Shown: positions 26,819 through 34,811 of the stretch, piece by piece
How the letters are laid out: the number at the start of each line of letters is the position of its first letter
Numbering within the stretch: position 1 is the stretch's first letter
NCBI GenBank assembly: GCA_934096265.1
Contig: CAKOLI010000004.1
Span: 1-64,000, forward strand
Origin: an uncultured Bacilli bacterium
GTDB lineage: Bacteria > Bacillota_I > Bacilli_A > RF39 > UBA660
DNA length: 64,000 bases
Direction of reading: 5' to 3'
Program-made: the position numbers and the translations under genes
Notes under the pieces: model-generated
Database searches by the model: none
What the model was told of the DNA's origin: nothing
Seen by the model: the letters and a program-made list of their open reading frames with translations, nothing else

Positions 26819-27823
26819 TTATTTTTGCATTAGTTTTTTAGCGGTTCTTACCATTTGGTAGGAATAGCCCATTTCATTGTCATACCATGCAACTACTTGG
26901 AGAAGCTGTTTTCCTTCTACTTCTAGTATGTTAGTTAGAAGACCATCTACTAAGGCTCCGCATGAAGTACCGATTACGTCTGATGAGACTACTGGGTCTT
27001 CTGTATATTTTAGGGTTTCGTTTGCATTATTTTTAAATGCTTCGTTTACTTCTTCTTTAGTTACATTAGTTTTTAATTCTAGTGTTAGGTCAATTACAGA
27101 ACCATCGGCGACTGGAACTCTCATTGCGCTTCCTGATAATCTTCCATTTAACTCTGGAATTACACGGCCAATAGCGGAAGCTGCGCCTGTAGAAGATGGT
27201 ACAATGTTTGTTGCGCATGCTCTTCCTCTTCTTGCATATATTCCTTTTTTGTGTGATACATCTAAGGTTACTTGGTCATTTGTATAGGCATGAATTGTTG
27301 TCATAGTACCTTTTTCAATACCAAAGTTATCGTTTATTACTTTTAATACTGGAGCTAAGCAGTTGGTAGTACATGAGGCTGATGAGACAATTGCATCATT
27401 TTTAGTTAAAATATCATCATTTACACCATAGACAACTGTTTTAGCTTCTCCTTTAGCAGGGGCACTTATTAGTACTTTTTTGGCTCCTGATTGAATATGA
27501 GATTGTGCAGAGGCAACATCTGTAAATTTACCAGTGCATTCAAAGACAATGTCTATATTTAGTTTTTTCCATGGTAAATTAATAGGGTCTTGCTCGCTGT
27601 ATACTTTTATTTTTTTATTTCCTATTATAATGTGTTCTTCGTCATAAGTTATTTCGTTTTCTTTGTATCTTTTATGGACGGTATCATATTTTAATAGATA
27701 TGCTAGTTGTTTAGCGTCAGTTAAATCGTTAATAGCAACAATGTCAAAGTCATCACTTTCGTTCATTATTCTAAATACTAGTCTACCTATTCTACCAAAT
27801 CCATTTATAGCCACTTTTATCAT
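26819..27823 (-). CDS. gap: Glyceraldehyde-3-phosphate dehydrogenase (NAD)
   Basis: A 334-residue glycolytic enzyme making 1,3-bisphosphoglycerate. The NAD fold starts INGFGRIGRLVFR, and the aspartate in INDLTD (about 33) favours NAD over NADP. The catalytic Cys151 sits in SASCTTNCLAPV. It has its own promoter and terminator, so it is monocistronic, unlike the gap-pgk operons of many Firmicutes. Confidence 0.98.
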   Translation of the reverse strand: MIKVAINGFGRIGRLVFRIMNESDDFDIVAINDLTDAKQLAYLLKYDTVHKRYKENEITYDEEHIIIGNKKIKVYSEQDPINLPWKKLNIDIVFECTGKFTDVASAQSHIQSGAKKVLISAPAKGEAKTVVYGVNDDILTKNDAIVSSASCTTNCLAPVLKVINDNFGIEKGTMTTIHAYTNDQVTLDVSHKKGIYARRGRACATNIVPSSTGAASAIGRVIPELNGRLSGSAMRVPVADGSVIDLTLELKTNVTKEEVNEAFKNNANETLKYTEDPVVSSDVIGTSCGALVDGLLTNILEVEGKQLLQVVAWYDNEMGYSYQMVRTAKKLMQK

Positions 27824-27845
27824 ATTATTTACCTCCTATAATTAT

Positions 27846-27874
27846 ATTGTAACAAATATTTATATTTAATACAA
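27846..27874 (-). promoter_or_regulatory. Sigma-A promoter of gap
   Basis: On the minus strand TTGTAT (27869-27874), a 17-bp spacer and TACAAT (27846-27851) precede a GGAGGT ribosome binding site. Confidence 0.7.
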
Positions 27875-27895
27875 ATAAAGATTATTTACTTTACA

Positions 27896-29551
27896 TTAGT
27901 TTTCAAAGAAACTTCCTCCTATGAATTCTCTTAGGATAGATATTTTAGGTACATAGTCACTAGGTATTGGGAGAATACACATTAAAAATTCTATTAATCT
28001 TAAGGCAGTTAGGTATTCTTTATCATCTTCTTTTACAGAAAATAGAAGTGGCATTGCATAGGTTCTTAATACTCCTAATTCATATGCTAGGGAGGAGTTA
28101 AAGACAATATCTGCATCATCTTGGTATGAAAAGACGTAATCATCTTCTCCTTTTCTTACAGAGTGCCAGTTTTCTAAGGTTTGGCTTGGACTATATCCTC
28201 TAGTACGATTATCTCTTATTATTCTTCTTAATAGTCTGATATCTGTCATTTTAATTCTGTTGTCATTATCTATGTTAAGAAATGTTAATGGACTTATGTA
28301 TATTTTATATTTATTCTTTTTAGGTATATCTTTAGTTAACACTTCATTTAGGGCATGTAGGCCTTCAATTATTAGGATATCATTGTTTTTTAGTTGAATA
28401 GATTTTTTGAAGAATTTCTTACCTTCGTAGAAGTCATATGTTGGTATTATTACTTTTTCTCCTTTTTTAAGTTTGTTAATTTGATCGTTAAATAGTTCTA
28501 TATCAATAGCATTAATTGATTCATAATCTGGTTTGCCTTCTTCGTCTAGTGGTGTATCTTTTCTATTTACAAAGTAGTCATCTAGGGATAGGCTTATTGG
28601 GTTTAAGCCTAATGTTTTAAGGTATAATGCTAGTTTTTTAGCGGTAGTTGTTTTTCCTGATGAAGATGGTCCTGAGATTAATATCATTTTGATATCTTCT
28701 TGATTTAGAGCTATTTTTTCAGCGATAGAAAGTAATTTGTAATCTTGCATTATTTCTGATAGTTCTATTAATTCATTAGGATTATGATTGGTTATGTATT
28801 CGTTTAAATCACCAATGTTATTAATATTTAAGATACTACCCCATTTAGAATATTCTTTAATACTTTCAAAATATTTATCATGATGGGTATATTTTACTAT
28901 TTTACCATTATCTCTTACGGATGGATATCTTAGTACAAGACCATGTTCATCGACGATAGATAAATCGAAGTATTTTAGTACTGATGTATCATTTGGCATA
29001 TTGCCAATTATGTAGTTATATAGTCCATTAAATTTATATAGCGGTATATATTCAGAAGTATTATAGAATAGAGTTTTTGCTTTATCTTCACGATTTATTT
29101 TTTTAAAGTAGTCTATTGCTTCTAGTCGTGATGTTTCTATTTTTACAAAAGGAATAGCTTTATTTACTTTGTCATACATATCTTCTTTGATTAGAGATAG
29201 TATATCTTTGTTTATTGGTTTATCTATTTCACAATATATACCTTTATCTAGTGAATGTTTTATATTAATAGTAGTATCTTTACCTAAGATATCTAATATA
29301 GATGATTCAAATAGGTATGTAAGTCCTGATTCATATATTTGGTTACCTACTTTGTCATTTATATCTATTAGGGTTATGGGGCCATTTTTGGTAATAGTAT
29401 CTTCATAGCTAATGATATGGTTTTTAAAGATGGCTCCGATTATATCAAAAGGATAATCTTCTTGTACATCATTTATTACCTCTTTTAGTTTGATACCTTT
29501 TAGGTATTCTTTTTTTATTCCTTTTTGAAATGTTAAAGTAATTGTGTCCAT
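27896..29551 (-). CDS. TGS-domain nucleoside kinase (uridine kinase-like)
   Basis: A 551-residue fusion. Residues about 1-70 form a TGS domain and about 75-190 resemble the editing/SAD-type domain of threonyl-tRNA synthetase. From about residue 285 a phosphoribulokinase/uridine kinase P-loop domain follows, with Walker A GPSSSGKTTT, SLDDYFVNR and IIEGLHAL. This architecture is known in Firmicutes and Thermotoga and is annotated as nucleoside kinase; its physiological substrate is poorly defined. Monocistronic with a promoter at 29581-29609. Confidence 0.9.
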   Translation of the reverse strand: MDTITLTFQKGIKKEYLKGIKLKEVINDVQEDYPFDIIGAIFKNHIISYEDTITKNGPITLIDINDKVGNQIYESGLTYLFESSILDILGKDTTINIKHSLDKGIYCEIDKPINKDILSLIKEDMYDKVNKAIPFVKIETSRLEAIDYFKKINREDKAKTLFYNTSEYIPLYKFNGLYNYIIGNMPNDTSVLKYFDLSIVDEHGLVLRYPSVRDNGKIVKYTHHDKYFESIKEYSKWGSILNINNIGDLNEYITNHNPNELIELSEIMQDYKLLSIAEKIALNQEDIKMILISGPSSSGKTTTAKKLALYLKTLGLNPISLSLDDYFVNRKDTPLDEEGKPDYESINAIDIELFNDQINKLKKGEKVIIPTYDFYEGKKFFKKSIQLKNNDILIIEGLHALNEVLTKDIPKKNKYKIYISPLTFLNIDNDNRIKMTDIRLLRRIIRDNRTRGYSPSQTLENWHSVRKGEDDYVFSYQDDADIVFNSSLAYELGVLRTYAMPLLFSVKEDDKEYLTALRLIEFLMCILPIPSDYVPKISILREFIGGSFFEN

Positions 29552-29580
29552 GTTACACGCTCCTTATATTATATATTATT

Positions 29581-29609
29581 ATTTTAACAAAATTTAATTA
29601 TTTTGTCAC
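29581..29609 (-). promoter_or_regulatory. Sigma-A promoter of the TGS-kinase gene
   Basis: On the minus strand GTGACA (29604-29609), a 17-bp spacer and TAAAAT (29581-29586). Confidence 0.65.
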
Positions 29610-29664
29610 TTAGTTTTTTGTATATTTGTATTTTTTTTGACTAATATAATTATAGGTGATATAT

Positions 29665-30234
29665 ATGAATTTAATTCCAACTGTTATTGAAAGAAGTAAT
29701 GATAGGGAGTATGCTTATGATATATATTCTAGGCTTTTAAAGGATAGGATTATTATTATTAATGGGGAAATTAATGATAGTAGTTCTAATAATGTTGTAG
29801 CTTCACTTTTATATTTAGATAGTTTAGGGCATGATGATATTAGTATTTATATTAATTCTCCTGGGGGAGTTATTACATCAGGGATGGCTATATATGATAC
29901 TATGAATTTTATAAAGAGTGATGTTTCTACCATATGTGTAGGGATGGCTGCGTCTATGGCCGCTTTTTTACTTGCGTGTGGAAAGAAGGGTAAAAGGTAT
30001 ATTTTGCCTAATAGTGAGGTTATGATACATCAACCTTTAGGTGGAGCTCAAGGGCAAGCTACAGATATTAAAATACAGGCTGAGAGGATTATTAAGCTAA
30101 AGGATAAGCTTAATAATATACTTGCTAGTAAGACAGGGAATAAGTTAGAAGTTATTGAGAAGGATACTGATAGGGATAATTATATGAGTGCAAAAGAGGC
30201 ACTTGATTATGGAATTGTAGATAAGATATTATAA
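29665..30234 (+). CDS. clpP: ATP-dependent Clp protease proteolytic subunit
   Basis: A 189-residue serine protease subunit that assembles into a 14-mer and degrades proteins delivered by ClpX or ClpC. The triad is Ser97 (GMAASMAAFLL), His122 (MIHQPLGG) and Asp171 (TDRDNYMS). I choose ATG 29665 because AGGTGAT lies at proper distance; the GTG at 29656 is part of that site. TATAAT at about 29646 indicates a very short leader. Confidence 0.97.
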   Translation: MNLIPTVIERSNDREYAYDIYSRLLKDRIIIINGEINDSSSNNVVASLLYLDSLGHDDISIYINSPGGVITSGMAIYDTMNFIKSDVSTICVGMAASMAAFLLACGKKGKRYILPNSEVMIHQPLGGAQGQATDIKIQAERIIKLKDKLNNILASKTGNKLEVIEKDTDRDNYMSAKEALDYGIVDKIL

Positions 30235-30242
30235 TAATTAAG

Positions 30243-30273
30243 AAAGGATAACTTTGTTTGATAGTTATCCTTT
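30243..30273. terminator. Bidirectional terminator after clpP
   Basis: An 11-bp perfect stem AAAGGATAACT / AGTTATCCTTT separates the convergent clpP and 30272-30733 genes. Confidence 0.75.
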
Positions 30274-30733
30274 ATTTACATGTATATTCGTCTTTAGAAT
30301 CAAAATAATCTTTCATATCTTGATATTTACTTTTTATATTAAATATATCTAGTAATTCTTCATCTATATTAGTCATATCAAAATAATAAGTTATTTTACA
30401 TTCGTTAGATGTTTTTCTATTTAGTTTGTAATCAAAACCGTTTTTTTCTTTATACATTTTAGCTTCTTCTTGGACTAAAGCACAAAGTGTATTGATGTTT
30501 TCTTTTTCTTTATTGGTTTTACCATAGTATTTCTTTATGTATTCTACTTTGTTTACTTTATCATTATCATATTTTACTATATAGGTAGTATTTTCTTTAC
30601 CATTTACTATTTCTTCTTCTTTAGTACAGGTTAAGTTATTATATGTTTTTTTATTTTTAGTAGATAAGATTATTATTAATGTAATTAATATAACAAGGCA
30701 TAGTGATATAAGTATTATTTTTTTATGTTTCAT
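30272..30733 (-). CDS. Membrane-anchored protein of unknown function
   Basis: A 153-residue protein with an N-terminal membrane helix (about 5-25) but no lipobox cysteine. The outside domain (YNNLTCTKEEE, then YIVKYDNDKVNKVEYIKKYYG) has the look of small YehR/DUF1307-type lipoprotein domains: paired cysteines and a beta-sheet core. The likeness is by eye only. Its start overlaps the end of murC by 11 bp. Confidence 0.7.
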   Translation of the reverse strand: MKHKKIILISLCLVILITLIIILSTKNKKTYNNLTCTKEEEIVNGKENTTYIVKYDNDKVNKVEYIKKYYGKTNKEKENINTLCALVQEEAKMYKEKNGFDYKLNRKTSNECKITYYFDMTNIDEELLDIFNIKSKYQDMKDYFDSKDEYTCK

Positions 30734-32030
30734 TTTTTAACAGCTCCTCAAGTGATTGCTCTAGTATATATATATTTTGACAGCTCATAAATAGTAAGAC
30801 ATAGTCTTTATATGGTAGTAACGCTTTAGCGTCATCTAGGGTTATCATTTTTGCGTTAGGAATTAAATCGCATATTAGTTTAGAGCTTACATTTGGATAG
30901 TCTTCTTCTTTTTCTCTACCTTTAGCAATATCAAGAAGGAATACTTGGTCTGCGAGTGAAAGGGATGATGCAAATTCTTTATAGAATTTGGCTACTCGTG
31001 AATAAGTATTTGGTAAGAAGATAGCACATATTTTTTTATCCTTGTATTTGTTTTTAGCGGTAGTAATGGACATATATAATTCTGTGGGATGATGGCCATA
31101 ATCATCTATCATTATAGTGTTATTTACTATTTTTTCATTAAATCTTCTTTTAGCCCCTTGAAAGGTAGATATGTTTTTTACTACTTCTTCTTTAGGTAGG
31201 TTAAATTTATAGCATAGGCAGATAATAGCAAGGGTGTTTAAAACCATATGATTGCCAAATAATTTGATTTTAATATGGCTATATAGTTTGTTATTTATAT
31301 AGGCATCAAAGTATGTATATTGATTATCACTTGTTATATTTTTTGCTATTACGTCGTTGTTTTCATTAAAGCCATAATATATAGCATTTTTTGTTTGTAA
31401 TTTTCTTACGTTTTCATCATCACCACATAAGATAGCTAGATCTTTGGTGTTATTTATTAGTGATTGATAAGCATCTATCATATCAGATAGGTCCTTATAA
31501 TAGTCTGTATGGTCTAATTCTATGTTAGTTACGATGGTATAGGTTGGGTCGTAGTTTAGGAAATGTCTTTTGTATTCGCATGATTCTACTACTAGGTATT
31601 CATTTTTAGTATTAGCATAGCCTGTAGAGTCTCCAATTATGTAGTTAGCTCCAATGATGTTGTTTAATACATGTGCTAGAAATGCAGTAGTTGTTGTTTT
31701 GCCATGGCATCCACTTACACATATGGTTTTATGTTTTTTGGTTAGTTGCCCTACCATTTGGGTATATTCATACATAGGTAAGCCTTTAGATATAGCTTTT
31801 TGCATTTCTTTATGGGTATTTTGAAAAGCAGAGCTATATACTACTGTTTCGTCTGTTAACTCATAAGAATTATCTGTATATATTTTGATGTTTCTTTCTT
31901 CTAGTGGTGTTTCAGTAAACTTATGTTGTTTGTAATCATCATAACCAATTACAGTATTACCTAAATCATGAAGAATTGTCGCTAAAGCGGACATTCCTGT
32001 ACCTTTAATGCCAATAAAGTAATATTTCAT
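30723..32030 (-). CDS. murC: UDP-N-acetylmuramate--L-alanine ligase
   Basis: A 435-residue Mur ligase adding L-alanine to UDP-MurNAc in peptidoglycan synthesis. The N-terminal Rossmann stretch is YYFIGIKGTGMSALA, the ATP loop is GCHGKTTTTAFLA, and later family blocks are NIELDHTDYY and DDYGHHPTE. It follows asnS by 9 bp, giving an asnS-murC-30272 operon. Presence of MurC shows that this lineage makes a cell wall, unlike true mycoplasmas. Confidence 0.96.
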   Translation of the reverse strand: MKYYFIGIKGTGMSALATILHDLGNTVIGYDDYKQHKFTETPLEERNIKIYTDNSYELTDETVVYSSAFQNTHKEMQKAISKGLPMYEYTQMVGQLTKKHKTICVSGCHGKTTTTAFLAHVLNNIIGANYIIGDSTGYANTKNEYLVVESCEYKRHFLNYDPTYTIVTNIELDHTDYYKDLSDMIDAYQSLINNTKDLAILCGDDENVRKLQTKNAIYYGFNENNDVIAKNITSDNQYTYFDAYINNKLYSHIKIKLFGNHMVLNTLAIICLCYKFNLPKEEVVKNISTFQGAKRRFNEKIVNNTIMIDDYGHHPTELYMSITTAKNKYKDKKICAIFLPNTYSRVAKFYKEFASSLSLADQVFLLDIAKGREKEEDYPNVSSKLICDLIPNAKMITLDDAKALLPYKDYVLLFMSCQNIYILEQSLEELLKNET

Positions 32031-32039
32031 ATATCCTCC

Positions 32040-33410
32040 TTAGAATTCGCAGTTATTTGGTGTTCTTGGATATGGAATTACATCTCTTATATTTTCAACA
32101 CCAGTTAGGTATATTAATAATCTTTCAAAGCCCATTCCAAATCCAGAATGAACGCATCCTCCAAATTTTCTTAAGTTTATGTACCATTCCATATCTTTAG
32201 TACTCATATTTAATTCTTCCATACGTTTTACTAGTTTGTCATAGTTTTCCTCTCTTTGACTGCCTCCGATTAGTTCTCCTGCTCCTGGTACTTCTAGGTC
32301 TACTGCAGCGACAGTTTTACCATCATCATTTTGTTTCATATAGAATGCTTTTATATCTTTTGGCCAGTTTTTTATAAATACAGGGCCATCAAAGTATTCA
32401 GTTATGTATTTTTCATGTTCTTTAGCTATATCTTTGCCATATTCTGGGGCAAATTCCCATTTAATATTTGCTTGTTTTAGTATATCTATTACATCTTTAT
32501 GGTCTATTCTAGTAAAGGTAGAATTTAATAGTCTATTTAATTTATCTAAAAGGCCATTTTCCACATATTTATCTAAGAATACCATTTCGTCATGAGCATG
32601 TGTTAATACATATTTAACTATGTATTTTAGCATGTCTTCCATGATATCCATATCTTTTTCTAGGTCACAAAAGGCAATTTCTGGTTCTATCATCCAAAAT
32701 TCAGAGGCATGTGTTTTAGTGTTTGAATTTTCTGCTCGGAAGGTAGGGCCAAAGGTATATATTTTTTTGTAGGCAAGGGCAAATGTTTCTCCTTGTAATT
32801 GGCCTGATACGGTAAGTGCCGCTGGTTTGCCAAAGAAGTCTTTGCTATAATCTACTTTAGATGTTGATGCTACTTTGTTTAAGTCAAGGGTTGTTACTTG
32901 GAACATTTCTCCTGCTCCTTCACAGTCTGATGCTGTGATTATTGGGGCATGAAAGTATACGTAACCATTATTTTGAAAATATGTATGTATGGCATGAGCA
33001 GTTACGCTTCTTACTCTAAATACGGCTTGAAATAGGTTTGTTCTAGGGCGAAGATAGGCTACTTCCCTTAAAAATTCACGTGAATGTCTTTTTGGTTGGA
33101 TTGGGTAGTCTTCTGGGCAGTCCCCTAGTAGTTCTATTTCTTTTAATACTAATTCAAAAGATTGGTTTTCTTTAGGTGATTTAACTAATAGTCCAGTTAC
33201 TTTAATAGCAGAGCCTATTTTAATTTTCGCTATTTCATCAAAGTTTGATAGAGAGTTATCATATATTATTTGTAGGGTATTAATTGTAGTACCATCAAAC
33301 ATATCAATAAATCCCATAGATGATTGTTTACGATGATTTCTTACCCAACCACATATAGTTATTTCTTTATCAATGTAGCTTTCTTTATATAAATCTTTTA
33401 TATCTAACAT
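32040..33410 (-). CDS. asnS: Asparaginyl-tRNA synthetase
   Basis: A 456-residue class IIb synthetase. An N-terminal OB anticodon-binding domain (about 1-105, ITICGWVRNHRKQ) precedes the catalytic core with SGQLQGETFALAYKKIYTFGPTFRAE and the motif 3 region GFGMGFERLLIYLTG. It lacks the long insertions of AspRS and keeps the AsnRS-type FRAENSNTKTH stretch. A perfect promoter lies at 33456-33484. No T-box leader is visible in the short leader. Confidence 0.96.
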   Translation of the reverse strand: MLDIKDLYKESYIDKEITICGWVRNHRKQSSMGFIDMFDGTTINTLQIIYDNSLSNFDEIAKIKIGSAIKVTGLLVKSPKENQSFELVLKEIELLGDCPEDYPIQPKRHSREFLREVAYLRPRTNLFQAVFRVRSVTAHAIHTYFQNNGYVYFHAPIITASDCEGAGEMFQVTTLDLNKVASTSKVDYSKDFFGKPAALTVSGQLQGETFALAYKKIYTFGPTFRAENSNTKTHASEFWMIEPEIAFCDLEKDMDIMEDMLKYIVKYVLTHAHDEMVFLDKYVENGLLDKLNRLLNSTFTRIDHKDVIDILKQANIKWEFAPEYGKDIAKEHEKYITEYFDGPVFIKNWPKDIKAFYMKQNDDGKTVAAVDLEVPGAGELIGGSQREENYDKLVKRMEELNMSTKDMEWYINLRKFGGCVHSGFGMGFERLLIYLTGVENIRDVIPYPRTPNNCEF

Positions 33411-33455
33411 AGTATCATCCTTTCTTTTAATAAAATCAATATGTAAGATATATAT

Positions 33456-33484
33456 ATTATAGTTATATATTTATAAAATGTCAA
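33456..33484 (-). promoter_or_regulatory. Consensus sigma-A promoter of asnS-murC
   Basis: On the minus strand TTGACA (33479-33484), 17 bp and TATAAT (33456-33461), all perfect. Confidence 0.9.
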
Positions 33485-33540
33485 ATAAAATATGTTTTTT
33501 TATACTGATGTTAAATTTATAATTTGTGGTAATTAGTACT

Positions 33541-33571
33541 TAAAAAAACAGTTTGTTTGTGGCAAACTGTT
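33541..33571 (-). terminator. Intrinsic terminator after the XRE regulator
   Basis: Perfect 9-bp stem AACAGTTTG / CAAACTGTT with a T7 run on the minus strand, about 130 bp after the regulator stop codon. It lies inside the 292-bp gap between asnS and the regulator. Confidence 0.75.
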
Positions 33572-33622
33572 AGAATATTAGAAGTATATAGATAGTGGAA
33601 GTGAGTAGTTAAAAGGTTACAA

Positions 33623-33688
33623 CTTGATTTATATCAAGATATTGTATAGAAGTTATAATTTATGTATGGGAAAATATAGCTATATTTT
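33623..33688. repeat. Two palindromes downstream of the XRE regulator
   Basis: 33623-33638 reads CTTGAT-TTAT-ATCAAG, and 33671-33688 is a perfect 18-bp palindrome AAAATATAGCTATATTTT. They may be transcript hairpins or protein-binding sites. No gene is seen here. Confidence 0.5.
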
Positions 33689-33702
33689 AGATTATATTCT
33701 TG

Positions 33703-34053
33703 TTATATTTTCTTATTAATTCTTGATACACATCTTTTGGGATCTGTTTTCATTAATTCGTATATTTCAGGCATCTTTTTTATTTCTTTTATAATTTCGA
33801 TATCTTCTTCTGATATAGAGCCAACATATCTAGTTACTTTATCACTTACTACGTATAGTTCTCTACCTAAAAGATAATCAGTACTTACTTCAAAAATATC
33901 CGCTAGTAACTCTAAGGATTCTAAACTTGGAGTACGTGTTCCATTTTCATAACCACATACTGATACTTTGGTTACTCCAATCATTTTACCAATATCTCTT
34001 TGAGATAATCCACGTGCTCTTCTTAATTCTTTTACTCTGTTACAAACTAACAT
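33703..34053 (-). CDS. XRE-family helix-turn-helix regulator
   Basis: A 116-residue protein with an N-terminal Cro/CI-type domain (RVKELRRARGLSQRDIGKMI, then VTKVSVCGYENGTRTPSLESL) and a short charged C-terminal tail (about 70-116) without enzymatic features. I place the start at 34053, behind AAGAAGGT. The frame stays open 52 codons upstream, but those codons cover the TGTCAA repeats and read like leader DNA. A role as a local repressor is inferred. Confidence 0.85.
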   Translation of the reverse strand: MLVCNRVKELRRARGLSQRDIGKMIGVTKVSVCGYENGTRTPSLESLELLADIFEVSTDYLLGRELYVVSDKVTRYVGSISEEDIEIIKEIKKMPEIYELMKTDPKRCVSRINKKI

Positions 34054-34112
34054 AATATACCTTCTTTCTTGTATAATAATTCCTTTGTTACTCTTATTGT
34101 AATATATTTGAA

Positions 34113-34208
34113 TGTCAAAAAATGCAGAATTAACTAATAAGGTACTCTTTAACGTTAGTTTTTTTCTTAATAACGTAAAATTTGATGTTTTTTGACACTT
34201 TTTTGACA
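34113..34208. repeat. TGTCAAAAAA repeats upstream of the XRE regulator
   Basis: TGTCAAAAAA occurs twice on the minus strand in direct repeat 11 bp apart (34188-34197 and 34199-34208) and once on the plus strand at 34113-34122. One-turn spacing suggests a binding site, perhaps for the regulator itself. AACGTTA / TAACGT half-sites lie between them. Confidence 0.45.
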
Positions 34209-34246
34209 TTTTTAGATGATTTTGTTCTATAAATTAATATGTGATA

Positions 34247-34274
34247 AAAGGAAGCAAATTATTCAGCTTCCTTT
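34247..34274 (-). terminator. Intrinsic terminator after ssb
   Basis: Stem AAAGGAAGC / GCTTCCTTT (9 bp) overlaps the ssb stop codon, with a short T-run on the minus strand. Confidence 0.65.
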
Positions 34275-34588
34275 TTACTAGATAAAAAAGTAATTTTTTC
34301 AGCGACTAGTTCAGTCCTTTTCTTCTTACCATCTTCTTTTTCGATGATGGCAGTTTGAATACGACCACGTACACCTATTAAATCACCTTTTTTACAATAG
34401 GTAGTGGTGTTTTCTGCAACATTGGTCCATAGCGTGCAGTCAATGAAATCAGTGTCATATATGCCATCAGCATTTTTGTAATTTCTTGGAACTGCTAGGG
34501 TAATGTGAGTTTTCTTTCTGCCTGTTTCGGTTTCTAGTAGTTCTGGGTCTTTTACCAATCTACCTACGATAATTGCTTGATTAACCAT
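34259..34588 (-). CDS. Single-stranded DNA-binding protein, short form (SsbB-like)
   Basis: A 109-residue OB-fold protein starting VNQAIIVGRLVKDPEL, with FIDCTLWTNVAENTTTYCKKGDLIGVRGRI. It ends right after the fold (FLSSKKEAE) and lacks the flexible linker and acidic DDDLPF tail that recruits replication partners. This fits competence-type SsbB or a mobile-element SSB rather than the essential SsbA, which would normally lie between rpsF and rpsR. It is transcribed alone from 34610-34638. Confidence 0.88.
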   Translation of the reverse strand: MVNQAIIVGRLVKDPELLETETGRKKTHITLAVPRNYKNADGIYDTDFIDCTLWTNVAENTTTYCKKGDLIGVRGRIQTAIIEKEDGKKKRTELVAEKITFLSSKKEAE

Positions 34589-34609
34589 ATTTTCCCTCCT
34601 TCGTTTTTT

Positions 34610-34638
34610 ATGATAGCAAACATGATATTAGTTTACAA
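34610..34638 (-). promoter_or_regulatory. Putative sigma-A promoter of the short ssb
   Basis: On the minus strand TTGTAA (34633-34638), 17 bp and TATCAT (34610-34615), both moderate matches. Confidence 0.5.
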
Positions 34639-34653
34639 ATTGCCAAAATGAAA

Positions 34654-34732
34654 TTTTAGTATGTGTTTTTTATACTAAAACTGCAAAAAAATACTAAAAT
34701 TTATATTTTGGTAGTGTTTTTATATACTAAAA
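34654..34732. repeat. Cluster of TACTAAAA / TTTTAGTA half-sites upstream of ssb
   Basis: TACTAAAA occurs at 34673-34680, 34692-34699 and 34725-34732. Inverted copies lie at 34654-34661 (TTTTAGTA) and 34706-34713 (TTTTGGTA, one mismatch). The first pair makes a perfect 9-bp inverted repeat. Five half-sites in 80 bp directly upstream of a promoter suggest an operator, though AT-richness raises chance matches. Confidence 0.4.
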
Positions 34733-34780
34733 CTAGCAGAAAAAAAGTAATTTTTTTTTGTAAAATTACTGTAAAATATA

Positions 34781-34811
34781 TAAAAATAAGAAGCTTTGTT
34801 CGCTTCTTATT
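34781..34811 (-). terminator. Intrinsic terminator after the amidase gene
   Basis: Stem AATAAGAAGC / GCTTCTTATT (10 bp) with T-run on the minus strand, overlapping the amidase stop codon. Confidence 0.75.

Noticed and set aside
33411..33480. T-box leader controlling asnS
   Set aside because: The promoter lies only about 45 bp from the start codon, leaving no room for a T-box structure.
34654..34732. Short CRISPR-like array
   Set aside because: The repeat unit is only 8 bp, spacing is irregular and no cas genes are present; no CRISPR array was seen anywhere in the window.
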